A DNA stretch of 64,000 nt from positions 1-64,000 of the forward strand of contig JBMFVE010000010.1 of NCBI GenBank assembly GCA_049966155.1, given 5' to 3'. Shown in pieces: positions 18,413 through 27,640 of the stretch. Numbering within the stretch: position 1 is the stretch's first letter; each line of letters opens with the position of its first letter. The translations under genes and the position numbers were made by a program. The DNA is from JBMFVE01 sp049966155 (GTDB lineage Bacteria > Bacteroidota > Ignavibacteria > Kryptoniales > JAKASW01). Below the pieces are notes generated by a model. It saw nothing but the letters and a program-made list of their open reading frames with translations, ran no database searches and was not told the origin of the DNA.

Positions 18413-19750
18413 ATGAATATGAAAAAGATTTCCATGCTTCTTCTAATCCCACCCTTATTCTTCATGGCTGACGGGTTTAAAACCCTCCCAACCGGGCAGG
18501 ATAAGGTTCAGGTGCCGGAGGATTCAAAAAAATGCATCGAATGTCACAGCCAGCGCAACATTGCAGACGGTGCAGTTCGTGATTGGAAACTGAGTCGCCA
18601 CGCTCAGGAAGGCATCGCCTGTGCAGATTGCCATATTCCAGCCGCTGGTGTAAGCAAAGAAATAACGGATGAACCAACTAAATGTGACGACAAAAACGTC
18701 AGAAGGAAAGTCTCTGCAAAGCAGTGCGCAACATGTCATGACGAACAATACCAGCAGTTCAGTCACAGCAAGCATGCACTTGCATGGGTTGCGATGGATG
18801 CAATGCCAACCACCGATATTCAACCTCATGCAATCATAGAAGGTGAAAAGGGCTGCGGTGGATGTCATAGAGTGGGACGGGATGACGGGCGCTGCGACGT
18901 TTGTCACACCAGGCATCTCTTTTCAGCAGCAGAAGCAAGACATCCTGAGGCCTGTCAGACCTGTCATATGGGGTTCGACCACCCCCAATGGGAAATGTAC
19001 AGTACATCGAAACACGGCACAATTTATGAGATTCAGGGGAAAAATTGGAACTTTAATGAACCGCTCTCGCAGATGTATAAGAAAACCACTCATGTTTCCG
19101 ACACCACTGCGCGTGCACCTGTATGTCAGACCTGTCATATGCCCAACGGAGATCACGGAGTTAAAACTGCGTGGGGATTTCTTGCTGTAAGGTTACCCGA
19201 ATCAGATAAAGAGTGGCTAAACTATCGATTGACAATTTTAAAGGGACTTGGAGTTCTTGATGAGAAAGGAAATCCTACTGAGAGATTAAAAGTTGTTGAA
19301 GCTGGGCAGGTTGCGAGGTTGACGGAACAGGAATGGAATGAGCGTCGAAATACAATGATAGAGGTCTGTACAAAATGTCACAGCGAATCTTATGCCAAAC
19401 AAAATCTGGCGCAGGCCGACTCAGTAATAAAACAATCCGATAAGCTTGTTGCAGAAGCCGTGCTGGTCGTCGACAGCCTCTATCAGGAAGGAATACTGAG
19501 CAAACCAAAAGACCAGCCATTTAACGTCGACATGCTTCGTTTTTATGAGTCGAGAACACCTATTGAACAAAAGCTTTACACCATGTTTCTTGAACACAGG
19601 ATGAGGAGCTTCCAGGGTGCATTTCATATGAACCCTGACTACATGCACTGGTATGGATGGGCTGAATTAAAAAGAGATCTGGTTGAGATAAAATCTGAAG
19701 CGGCCCAATTAAGACGTGAGCACCTTGCGACCCTGAAGAAAACTAAGTAA
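18413..19750 (+). CDS. octaheme cytochrome c, hydroxylamine oxidoreductase (HAO) family
   Basis: An exported 445-residue protein with a signal peptide (MLLLIPPLFFMADG). Exactly eight CxxCH heme motifs are present: CIECH, CADCH, CATCH, CGGCH, CDVCH, CQTCH twice and CTKCH. The segment DHPQWEMYSTSKHG after the sixth heme is characteristic of the HAO family. A helical C-terminal part contains NPDYMHWYGW. Family members oxidise hydroxylamine or hydrazine, or act in reverse on nitrite, hydroxylamine and NO. Direction depends on a Tyr crosslink to the catalytic heme, which I cannot assign without alignment. ATG 18413 has GGAGGTG eight bases upstream. It is likely periplasmic. Confidence 0.88.
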   Translation: MNMKKISMLLLIPPLFFMADGFKTLPTGQDKVQVPEDSKKCIECHSQRNIADGAVRDWKLSRHAQEGIACADCHIPAAGVSKEITDEPTKCDDKNVRRKVSAKQCATCHDEQYQQFSHSKHALAWVAMDAMPTTDIQPHAIIEGEKGCGGCHRVGRDDGRCDVCHTRHLFSAAEARHPEACQTCHMGFDHPQWEMYSTSKHGTIYEIQGKNWNFNEPLSQMYKKTTHVSDTTARAPVCQTCHMPNGDHGVKTAWGFLAVRLPESDKEWLNYRLTILKGLGVLDEKGNPTERLKVVEAGQVARLTEQEWNERRNTMIEVCTKCHSESYAKQNLAQADSVIKQSDKLVAEAVLVVDSLYQEGILSKPKDQPFNVDMLRFYESRTPIEQKLYTMFLEHRMRSFQGAFHMNPDYMHWYGWAELKRDLVEIKSEAAQLRREHLATLKKTK

Positions 19751-19760
19751 ACTACTCTTG

Positions 19761-19799
19761 AGCAGGACGGGATGGTTAATCCCGTCCTGCTTTAAAAAA
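19761..19799 (+). terminator. strong hairpin after the octaheme cytochrome gene
   Basis: AGCAGGACGGGAT (19761-19773) pairs perfectly over 13 bp with ATCCCGTCCTGCT (19779-19791), with loop GGTTA. Only TTT follows, then an A-run, so termination may be partial. It would lower expression of the YwiC-like gene starting 12 bases later. Confidence 0.75.
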
Positions 19800-19810
19800 A
19801 TAATTTGCAC

Positions 19811-20596
19811 ATGAAATTTAAAAGGATTATTCCACACGAACATGGAGCGTGGGCAATGTGGATTGTCCCCATGCTCTCTGCGCTTCTTGTTACAAAATTC
19901 ACATCCGAATTCCTTTTCCTTTTCTTTTCCTTTGCGTTTCTCTACATTGCCCACCATTCTGTTGTAACCCTCATTAATGCTAAGAAACCAGAGCTTAAAA
20001 AAGAGGCCAGAACTGCCACCATTTTCTTTGGTGTTCCCGGAATTACACTTGGTGTCATCACAATTATTGTTGGGCATCTCTGGCTCCTTTTAATCTTCGG
20101 GCTGTTTGAATCAATACTATTCATTATTAGCGTCAGAAGTTTTACAGAAAAGGAACAACGTACTTTCTTTAATGAACTGTTAGTTGTTGCAGCGTTAACA
20201 ATCTCTGCCCCGGCCGCATATTATTCCACGACAGGTACAGTTGATATCCGGGCTGTTTCCCTTTACATTTTTAACTTTCTCTTTTTCGGAAGCAGTGTAT
20301 TTTATGTAAAAATGAGGATTGAATTTCTGAAATCAAAGGGTATCTGGGATGAGAATGCGAAAAGAGCAAGGAACCTTACTATAATATATCATAGCCTTAT
20401 GCTCATCACAATTTTTTTAGTAATTCTAAATGAATCCGTAGCAGTAACTGTCCTTCTTGGATTTGTTCCAATGATCATACAGGTCATTGCTGGCTTATTT
20501 TCCCGAACCCCGCGTGTAAATTTCACAAAACTTGGCATTGGACTCGTACTGCAATCAGCCATTTTCCTGTCAGCAATTGCCCTATTCTGGCATTAA
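19811..20596 (+). CDS. YwiC-like integral membrane protein
   Basis: A 261-residue protein with seven or eight predicted membrane helices. The N-terminal motif IPHEHGAWAMW matches the YwiC-like family. In Bacillus subtilis ywiC lies next to narK, fnr and the nitrate reductase genes, but its function is not known. Its place after an HAO-family cytochrome and an Rrf2 regulator again links it to nitrogen-oxide metabolism. ATG 19811 has no clear ribosome binding site; TTG 19805 is a possible alternative. The strong hairpin just upstream suggests lower or separate expression. Confidence 0.82.
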   Translation: MKFKRIIPHEHGAWAMWIVPMLSALLVTKFTSEFLFLFFSFAFLYIAHHSVVTLINAKKPELKKEARTATIFFGVPGITLGVITIIVGHLWLLLIFGLFESILFIISVRSFTEKEQRTFFNELLVVAALTISAPAAYYSTTGTVDIRAVSLYIFNFLFFGSSVFYVKMRIEFLKSKGIWDENAKRARNLTIIYHSLMLITIFLVILNESVAVTVLLGFVPMIIQVIAGLFSRTPRVNFTKLGIGLVLQSAIFLSAIALFWH

Positions 20597-20706
20597 AGCC
20601 AGATCCACCAATTCCAGCCTTTAAGAAATTTAAATTCTCGATACCCCTATCTTACAGCTGACGCCCGATTATTACTTGATTCGCAATCTACCATAACGCT
20701 TTTTTA

Positions 20707-22161
20707 TCATGTGAGAGCCGCTCCCCGGGGTACCTTCCTCCATATAAAGTAGACAGGTATTCCAAGCAGGACAATTACTACACCTGGCCAGGTATACGTC
20801 GGTTTAAAAATAAGGAGGTCTATGGATATTGCAGCAGCAATAAGTATGTAAAGTGCAGGAACAAAAGGATAACCAAACGCTTTATAAGGCCTTTCGGCAT
20901 CAGGTTTTTTCTTCCGCAATATAAAAAGTCCAGAAATCGTCAAAATATAAAAAATCAGTACTGCAAATATCACGTAGTCGAGCAAATCACTGTAGGTGCC
21001 GGAAAGACACAACAGACTCGACCAGATTCCCTGAACTACCAGAGCGGTACCAGGTACACCTCGGCTGTTTAAATTTCCTGCTGACTGGAAAAACAATTTA
21101 TCCTTCGCCATAGCGTAGTACACCCGGGCACCGGCCAATATTAAACCATTGTTGCACCCAAATGTAGATATCATTATCAGCACCGCCATAATAATTGCTG
21201 CAGGTGCACCAAAAACCACCGACGCTGCAGCAGTCCCCACCCTGTCGTCTGATGCAAACTGAATCCCCCTTTCTATCACGCTATGTGCAAATGGATTTCC
21301 AGTTACTGGCAAAACAAGGATGTAAGAAATGTTAGCTAAAACATATAAGGCTGTCACGGTTATTGTTCCAAGAGCAAGGCTCAATGGGATATTTCGTTTG
21401 GGGTTCACAACTTCACCTGCGGTAAATGTGATGTTATTCCAGGCATCGCTTGAAAAAAGAGAACCGACCATTGCAGCACCAAACGCCGCATAAAGAATCC
21501 AACCGCTCAGCAACTCAATTGAAACAATTTTCCCGCCGGAAATGTGTGTCCAGCTCCCGGTCCAGAAATTTGAAAAATTTGCAGATATCGCAGATGAATT
21601 TCTTCCGATAAATATACCAAGAAAGATCAGTCCAACGAGTGCAATTACCTTCGTGACGGTAAAAATATCCTGTATTAGTTTTCCCTCTCTTAATCCCCTG
21701 ACATTTGCATAAGTCAGCACCGCTATACTCAGAATTGCAAGAAGCTGTCCAGCGGAAATCTTCAATCCAGATAAAGATACCAGAACATTTGTTTCAGAAA
21801 ACCATGGGATTACCACAGCAGTGAACCGTGCAAACGCTACCGCTACAGCTGCAATTGTACCCGTTTGAATTACAAGGAAGGATGTCCAACCATAGAGAAA
21901 TCCAATTAAAGGCCCATATTCCTCTCTCAAATAAGCATATTGACCTCCCACATGCGGCATCATACCAGCAAGTTCCCCGTAACTTAGCGCTGCAATCACC
22001 GTGACAAGACCGGTGACCACCCACACAAGTAAAAGCAAGCCGGGTGAGCCGACTGTCCTGGCTATATCAGCACTGACAATAAATATCCCCGACCCAACCA
22101 TCGAACCTATAACAATCATGGTTGAATCAAGGAGTCCAAGCTCTCTTTTAAATTCTGCCAT
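20707..22161 (-). CDS. APC family amino acid permease (LAT/SteT-like)
   Basis: A 484-residue transporter with about 12 membrane helices. The first helix carries IVIGSMVGSGIF, the conserved unwound substrate-binding segment of the APC superfamily. The length and the NPKRNIPLS and FGCNNGLILAGARVYYAMAKD motifs match the L-type/SteT group. The start has GGGAGGT upstream. The next upstream gene is another APC permease of a different subgroup. Substrate cannot be assigned from sequence; exchange of neutral amino acids is common in the group. Confidence 0.88.
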   Translation of the reverse strand: MAEFKRELGLLDSTMIVIGSMVGSGIFIVSADIARTVGSPGLLLLVWVVTGLVTVIAALSYGELAGMMPHVGGQYAYLREEYGPLIGFLYGWTSFLVIQTGTIAAVAVAFARFTAVVIPWFSETNVLVSLSGLKISAGQLLAILSIAVLTYANVRGLREGKLIQDIFTVTKVIALVGLIFLGIFIGRNSSAISANFSNFWTGSWTHISGGKIVSIELLSGWILYAAFGAAMVGSLFSSDAWNNITFTAGEVVNPKRNIPLSLALGTITVTALYVLANISYILVLPVTGNPFAHSVIERGIQFASDDRVGTAAASVVFGAPAAIIMAVLIMISTFGCNNGLILAGARVYYAMAKDKLFFQSAGNLNSRGVPGTALVVQGIWSSLLCLSGTYSDLLDYVIFAVLIFYILTISGLFILRKKKPDAERPYKAFGYPFVPALYILIAAAISIDLLIFKPTYTWPGVVIVLLGIPVYFIWRKVPRGAALT

Positions 22162-22235
22162 TGAACCTCCCTTTATCAGGTTCTGCTGTTCCTTGTGACA
22201 TTCTGCAAAAGAGTCCGATGCCCTGTTCGGGGAAG

Positions 22236-23711
22236 TTAACTCTGCGGTACCTGCGTTGACGCCGCGGCTCTGACCTTACTGTGCCTGCGGCCATAAAAGA
22301 AATAAATAACAAACCCAATCGCCATCCATATCAAAAGCCTGAGCCAGGTATCGAGCGGCAGGCCAATCATCTGAAGTGCCGACACAAGTGCACCAAGAAT
22401 CGGTACAAGGGGAACAAGAGGGGTTTTGAACGGACGATGAACATCCGGTTTTGTATACCGCATTACCAGTACTCCCAATGAAACAATTACAAAGGCAAGG
22501 AGTGTACCGATTGAAACAAGCTCTCCTAAAATTCCAATTGGAAGCAATCCAGAAACTACCATAGCAACTGTACCGGTCACTATAGTGGTAATGTATGGAG
22601 TCCTGAATTTAGGGTGTACTGCAGCAAATTTTGCCGGTAAAAGCCCATCTTTAGCCATGCTATAAAATATCCTTGGCTGACCAAGAAGCATGACAAGGAC
22701 AACAGAACTTAATCCAGCTATTGCGCCTACCTTAATTAGCGGTCTTAACCAGAACAGCCCCGGCCCGGCTGCATCAACTCCCACTGCAATTGGATCAGGA
22801 ACAAGAAGTTCCTTGTAACTTACGATGCCTGTCAACACCAATGCTACTGCTATGTAAAGTACTGTCGAAATCCCAAGAGAACCCATAATTCCTATTGGCA
22901 TGTCCTTTTGTGGGTTCCTGGCCTCCTGTGCGGTAGTTGAAACAGCATCAAATCCAATGTAAGCAAAAAATATAACGCCAGCCCCGCGCAGGATCCCGGA
23001 CAAACCGTACTCTCCAAAATGTCCTTGATTTGGTGGAATAAAAGGAACCCAGTTCTGGTGTTTTATATAAAACGCACCAAATCCCACAAAGAGAAGGATT
23101 ACAGCAACTTTTATTATTACTATTACATTGTTAAAGCCTGCAGACTCCCGAATCCCAATGACAAGAAGAGTAGTCATAACAGCTATGATAAACATTGCAG
23201 GAAAATTAAGCAGAGATCCTGTCATCTGCCATCCATGTCCGGCGACATAATTTATGGGAGCACTTGCCAGATATGATGGGATTACTATTCCGAAATCTTT
23301 AAAAAATGATACAACATACCCAGACCAACCTACCGCAACTGTTGAAGCTCCGAAGAGATACTCGAGAATCAAATCCCATCCAATCACCCATGCAAGGAAC
23401 TCTCCAAGCGTAGCATATGCATAGGTATAGGCGCTCCCGGCTATCGGTATCATTGATGCAAACTCAGCGTAACATAAACCTGCAAATGCACATCCAATAC
23501 CCGAAACAATAAAAGACAGGACGATAGCAGGGCCGGCGTACTGAGCAGCCGCCTGACCTGTCAAAACAAAAATTCCTGCACCGATAATTGCTCCCACTCC
23601 TAATGTCGTTAAGTTCAATGGACCAAGAGTTCTCTTTAATCCATGTTCAGTATCCGAAGCCTCATCCATCAATTCAGTAAGTGACTTTGTACCCAGGAGT
23701 CCTTTTGCCAT
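22236..23711 (-). CDS. APC family amino acid permease (cationic amino acid transporter-like)
   Basis: A 491-residue permease with 12 membrane helices. The N-terminal LGVGAIIGAGIFVLTG is the APC helix-1 motif. The pattern FFAYIGFDAVSTTAQEARNPQKDMPIGI is that of the CAT/YfnA group. CAT-group proteins carry cationic or broad-range amino acids. The ribosome binding site is GGAGGA. It lies 74 bases upstream of the other permease and 95 bases downstream of bioY on the same strand, so an uptake cluster is likely. Confidence 0.88.
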   Translation of the reverse strand: MAKGLLGTKSLTELMDEASDTEHGLKRTLGPLNLTTLGVGAIIGAGIFVLTGQAAAQYAGPAIVLSFIVSGIGCAFAGLCYAEFASMIPIAGSAYTYAYATLGEFLAWVIGWDLILEYLFGASTVAVGWSGYVVSFFKDFGIVIPSYLASAPINYVAGHGWQMTGSLLNFPAMFIIAVMTTLLVIGIRESAGFNNVIVIIKVAVILLFVGFGAFYIKHQNWVPFIPPNQGHFGEYGLSGILRGAGVIFFAYIGFDAVSTTAQEARNPQKDMPIGIMGSLGISTVLYIAVALVLTGIVSYKELLVPDPIAVGVDAAGPGLFWLRPLIKVGAIAGLSSVVLVMLLGQPRIFYSMAKDGLLPAKFAAVHPKFRTPYITTIVTGTVAMVVSGLLPIGILGELVSIGTLLAFVIVSLGVLVMRYTKPDVHRPFKTPLVPLVPILGALVSALQMIGLPLDTWLRLLIWMAIGFVIYFFYGRRHSKVRAAASTQVPQS

Positions 23712-23806
23712 TGTTCCTCCAGTTTAGATTTTTTTGAATTTTATATCCTTCAGAGAATAATCCAATTCTCTACAAAACCGCAGGATTTCTTTCACTGTTA
23801 TCTTTA

Positions 23807-24379
23807 CTAATCTTTTACAAAAGAAAAGCGTGATGAAAGGCTGCGATAAATTGCTACAGCAGCACCGAGCTTAATCATATCCCAGATGGAAAAGATTAAA
23901 AATCCCTGCACCAGAGATATGTTCCAATTGTGAATCAAAGTCGCATTTAGATATACAGTTCCACACGCAAATACCAAAACAAGGCCTACAAGCATTGAAA
24001 AGACTGTCCAGGATACCGAACTATCCATACGAACCATTATTCCAACTACAGCTGCCGCAGCAACAAACCCCCAGAGATATCCTCCTGTTGGACCAAAAAG
24101 GTATTGGATACCCGCAGCTTGACCAGCAAAAACAGGAATTCCCACTCCGCCTAAGAAAAGGTAAGACAGCATGCTAATCGTACCATCTTTCCAGCCGAGA
24201 AATCCTCCGGCAAGCAATACGAACAGCGTTTGTAATGTGAAAGGGACCGGATCGTGAGGTATGTACACATGAGCACCCAACGCTGTAAGCACAACAAATA
24301 TAGCTATATTCTTAACGCGCACAAGGGATTCATCGTAAAGATTTAGAGTCTCAGCCGATATAGCGTAACTGTCCTTCAT
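23807..24379 (-). CDS. bioY: biotin transporter BioY (S component)
   Basis: A 190-residue membrane protein with six predicted helices. It has the BioY segments HVYIPHDPVPFTLQTLFVLLAG, where the first Pro-rich part is diagnostic, and a central GPTGGYLWGF motif. It binds biotin as the substrate unit of an energy-coupling-factor transporter; no EcfA/EcfT genes are in view. A strong ribosome binding site GGAGGA precedes the ATG. Confidence 0.93.
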   Translation of the reverse strand: MKDSYAISAETLNLYDESLVRVKNIAIFVVLTALGAHVYIPHDPVPFTLQTLFVLLAGGFLGWKDGTISMLSYLFLGGVGIPVFAGQAAGIQYLFGPTGGYLWGFVAAAAVVGIMVRMDSSVSWTVFSMLVGLVLVFACGTVYLNATLIHNWNISLVQGFLIFSIWDMIKLGAAVAIYRSLSSRFSFVKD

Positions 24380-24389
24380 CGTTCCTCCT

Positions 24390-24851
24390 TTAAGAAGATT
24401 TTAAAAACGGTGAATTCAGATTTAATTTCTTCATGTTGATGAAAATATTCAGATTGGAGATGAGAATCAAGATAGGCGCTCTGCCTTTTTCCCCACATAC
24501 AGGCACGGGGATTCTTTTCACCAACGTCATCACTTGCCTGCCTAAAACATCATAGACTTTCAGTGTCACACGACCACTTGTCCGAAGATTATAGCTGATC
24601 ACCGTCGTCGGATTGAATGGATTCGGATAGTTTTGTGCCAAGCCGCTAATCTTTTGCTGACCACTGACCGCTGATTGCTGATAGCTCCTGTTCGGCATCT
24701 TTCCCGTCTCCGGGTCAACATAGGCCATGAGTGCATTCTTTGCCAACGATAGCTCCATCGGAGTAGACAGGTTGGCCTCTGTCTGGAGGTGCATGTTTTA
24801 TTAGTCCAAGTATAGCGAATAGCCTTCCACAACGATGGCTCGAATAAAAAT
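24390..24851 (-). pseudogene. broken tail of a type IX-secreted protein
   Basis: One minus-strand frame reads IRAIVVEGYSLYLD, two stop codons (24798-24803), then a stretch from ATG 24794 with LAQNYPNPFNPTTVISYNL and VTLKVYDVLGRQVMTLV. These are hallmarks of the type IX secretion sorting domain. The final strands (PSGVYFYR and TKKMxLxK) are missing. The frame runs instead into unrelated sequence (RIPVPVCGEKG) that coincides with the repeat at 24483-24513. The gene has therefore lost both its start and its true end. Confidence 0.75.
24483..24513 (+). repeat. 31-nt dispersed repeat, copy A
   Basis: This 31-base segment matches 30443-30473 with one mismatch (position 12). Its core is ACATACAGGCACGGGGATT. 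It sits exactly where the type IX sorting domain is truncated. A small CCCG/CGGG pairing is possible in copy B but is weaker here. Confidence 0.7.
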
Positions 24852-25029
24852 CTATTCAAAAACAGGGATCGAAAAAGAAAGAGAAAGGAGGGAAAATATC
24901 GCCGCCATAGTATAGCTTTCTGGCACCTGTAAAAGTTTAGACTTATCTGCGTACAGAAGCCATAAACTTAAATCTGAAACTGGCCACTTAGAAAGTCTTC
25001 ACTGCGACCTGGTTCTACCTGAAAAATAC

Positions 25030-25884
25030 CTATCCAGTATAAAAATTCATATTATCAATTAACCTTGTAGAACCAAAGCGCACTGCTATCAGGCAAAGTA
25101 CCTCCTTAAGGCCCTCAGTTGTTTCAACTCTTTGAAAGGTGTCTGGATTAACAAAAGTTATGTAATCAACCTTACCCGTTGATCGGCTGCCAATGAGCTT
25201 TAGCATTTCTGATTCAATCTTTTGAAGGTTTGACTCCCCTCCTTTTATTAATGACCCGGCAAGCATTAGAGATTGATAAAGGATCGTTGCCTCATCTCTT
25301 TCCGACACACTGAGATAAACATTTCTGGAGCTCATCGCAAGCCCATCCCTCTCACGAACTATTGGCCCGATAATAACCTCTATTCCAAAGTTTAGATCAT
25401 TTACCATTCTCTTTATGATAAATGCTTGCTGAGCATCCTTCTGGCCAAAAACAGCAACATGAGGCTTTACAATATTGAAAAGCTTGGCCACCACTGTGGC
25501 AACACCTTTAAAATGCCCGGGCCTTATTTCACCTTCAAGCACATGAGATATCCCCTCAACTTCTATAAAAGTTGAATGACCGGGTAAATACATTTCAGAA
25601 TCAGATGGCACAAAGAGAATGTCCACTCCTTTCTGCTCTGTCAGGCCCCTATCCCTTGTCAGATCACGAGGATACCGACTGAAATCTTCCCCTCTGCCGA
25701 ACTGCGTTGGATTAACGTAAATTGACACCACAACAACATCACAATGTCGTCTGGCAATATCAACGAGGCTTAAGTGCCCTTCGTGAAGATACCCCATTGT
25801 CGGGACAAAACCGATCCGTTTACCACCACAACGGAGTTCATCAGCAAGTTCCTGCATTTCTTTTACAGATGTAATTATTTTCAT
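25030..25884 (-). CDS. panC: pantothenate synthetase
   Basis: PanC joins pantoate and beta-alanine with ATP to make pantothenate. The 284-residue protein has the nucleotidyl-transferase motifs PTMGYLHEGHLSLV near residue 28 and the KMSKS-like MSSRN near residue 182. VFGQKDAQQ is also present. It is the last gene of the porX-tsaE-tsaB-accD-arginase-panC run, six bases after arginase. About 180 bases of sequence without recognisable features separate it from the pseudogene downstream. Confidence 0.96.
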   Translation of the reverse strand: MKIITSVKEMQELADELRCGGKRIGFVPTMGYLHEGHLSLVDIARRHCDVVVVSIYVNPTQFGRGEDFSRYPRDLTRDRGLTEQKGVDILFVPSDSEMYLPGHSTFIEVEGISHVLEGEIRPGHFKGVATVVAKLFNIVKPHVAVFGQKDAQQAFIIKRMVNDLNFGIEVIIGPIVRERDGLAMSSRNVYLSVSERDEATILYQSLMLAGSLIKGGESNLQKIESEMLKLIGSRSTGKVDYITFVNPDTFQRVETTEGLKEVLCLIAVRFGSTRLIDNMNFYTG

Positions 25885-25890
25885 TGGTGG

Positions 25891-26796
25891 CTAAATTATT
25901 TTTTTCCCAAGTGCTGACGCAACAATTTCCGTTGCAAATTCAGCTGTCCTATTTTTCGTGTCAAGAATGGGATTTACTTCTGTAACCTCAAGCGATGTCA
26001 TACATGTGCAATCAGCTATGTTTTCCATTATTAAATGAGTTTCCCTATAGCTCAGTCCTCCAGGCGCGGGGGTCCCAACCCCACCAGCCACTGAAGGATC
26101 CACTGAATCAATATCAAAACTCACATGAAGGATATCAACTTTTTCACGAAGATCTTTTAACACCTTTGAAATTATCCTGTGAGCACCGTACTTGTCTATA
26201 TCAGACATTGTGTAATAAGTAATTCCTGTCTTCCTGACTATGTCCTTCTCAGCTCTATCAATTGTCCTGACTCCAATTAAAACTGCATTCCTGGGATCAA
26301 CTTTTCTAAAATCCCCGCCAACAGTGACCAGTTCACGAGCTCCTTCCCCGAGTACCGCTGCAAGCGGCATCCCGTGTATATTCCCTGAAGGTGTGGTCAT
26401 CTGAGTGTTCATATCGGCATGGGCATCAATCCATATCAATCCCAGCCGCAAATTGTGATTACGAGCATACCTGGATATACCAGAAATAGTACCTATTGCA
26501 ATGGAATGATCTCCGCCGAGAACTAAAGGGAAATCCCCGGCTTCCATAATCTCCTCAAGTTTGTTAGCCAGAATAGTTGTAACCCGAACAATCTCAGGTA
26601 AATACTTTAATTTTTGGTTATCAATTGCCTGGCTCTCAGGAATTTTTACAGGTATATCCCCCTCATCGGTTACAGTGTGCCCAATCTCTCTAATCCTTTC
26701 GGCTATCCCTGCAATTCTCATAGCAGAGGGCCCCATATCAACCCCACGCCTCCCTGCTCCAAGATCCATCGGCACACCAACTATTCTTACCTTCAT
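25891..26796 (-). CDS. rocF: arginase
   Basis: Ureohydrolase of 301 residues that splits arginine into ornithine and urea with a binuclear manganese centre. Ligand motifs are GGDHSIAIG, DAHADMNT and SFDIDSVDPS. The N-terminal VGVPMDLGAGRRGVDMGPSAMR is typical of true arginases rather than agmatinases. It starts four bases after accD. A formiminoglutamase is less likely given the N-terminal motif. Confidence 0.92.
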   Translation of the reverse strand: MKVRIVGVPMDLGAGRRGVDMGPSAMRIAGIAERIREIGHTVTDEGDIPVKIPESQAIDNQKLKYLPEIVRVTTILANKLEEIMEAGDFPLVLGGDHSIAIGTISGISRYARNHNLRLGLIWIDAHADMNTQMTTPSGNIHGMPLAAVLGEGARELVTVGGDFRKVDPRNAVLIGVRTIDRAEKDIVRKTGITYYTMSDIDKYGAHRIISKVLKDLREKVDILHVSFDIDSVDPSVAGGVGTPAPGGLSYRETHLIMENIADCTCMTSLEVTEVNPILDTKNRTAEFATEIVASALGKKII

Positions 26797-26800
26797 AAAT

Positions 26801-27640
26801 TCACGATTCCAGAAGCTCGAGGAGCTGTGTAATTTTAGTCTTCAACTCTTTTCTATGGACAATAAAATCCACAAATCCCTTATCAAGTAAAAACTCAGAT
26901 CGCTGAAATCCTTCGGGCAAATCTTTACCAACTGCCTGCTTAATAACCCGAGGTCCTGCAAAACCAATTAGTGCACCCGGTTCCGCTATGTTAAAGTCGC
27001 CAAGCATAGCAAAACTGGCAGTTACTCCTCCCGTTGTTGGGTCGGTCAGAATCGAAATGTATGGCAAACCAGCTTTGTTCAATCTTGTAAGCCGTGCACT
27101 TGTTTTCGCCAGCTGCATAAGTGACAGTGCAGCTTCCATCATCCTCGCACCACCACTCTGGGAAATTATAATTAAAGGTGCCTCAAGCTTTATAGCCCGG
27201 TCAACTGCTCTTGCAACCTTTTCTCCAACAACCGAGCCCATACTTCCTCCAATAAACTGAAAATCCATACAACCAAAGACAACCCTGTGACCGTTTATTT
27301 CTCCCGTTCCAGTTCGAATTGCATCAACCAGGCCTGTTTTCTTCTGTGCCTCAAGCAGACGCGATTTATACGATTTGGTATCAACAAACTTCAGCGGGTC
27401 GTTCGATTTCAAATTCTTATCAGTCTCTCTAAATGTTCCTTTGTCGATAAGTATCTGAATATACTCCTTACTCCCAATTCTGAAATGATACCCACACTTG
27501 TTGCATGTCCAGAAATTATCATCAAGTTGTGTTTTGTGAAGCATTTCACCACACTTCTCACACTTCACCCATGATCCTTCTGGTAAATCTTTTTTCTCAG
27601 CTGAGACAATGTTTTGTTTTGACCTCTTAAACCAGGACAT
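26801..27640 (-). CDS. accD: acetyl-CoA carboxylase carboxyltransferase subunit beta
   Basis: AccD, 279 residues, works with AccA to move CO2 from biotin to acetyl-CoA, the first step of fatty acid synthesis. The N-terminal zinc ribbon has two CxxC pairs (KCEKCGEM, TCNKCGYH). The crotonase-like core follows (QSGGARMMEAALSLMQ, TTGGVTASFAMLGD). The ATG overlaps the tsaB stop by one base (TAATG). Confidence 0.97.
   Translation of the reverse strand: MSWFKRSKQNIVSAEKKDLPEGSWVKCEKCGEMLHKTQLDDNFWTCNKCGYHFRIGSKEYIQILIDKGTFRETDKNLKSNDPLKFVDTKSYKSRLLEAQKKTGLVDAIRTGTGEINGHRVVFGCMDFQFIGGSMGSVVGEKVARAVDRAIKLEAPLIIISQSGGARMMEAALSLMQLAKTSARLTRLNKAGLPYISILTDPTTGGVTASFAMLGDFNIAEPGALIGFAGPRVIKQAVGKDLPEGFQRSEFLLDKGFVDFIVHRKELKTKITQLLELLES

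Noticed and set aside
24599..24859. Arg-rich frame overlapping the type IX tail on the same strand
   Set aside because: It is a shadow frame; the sorting-domain motifs are in the other frame.
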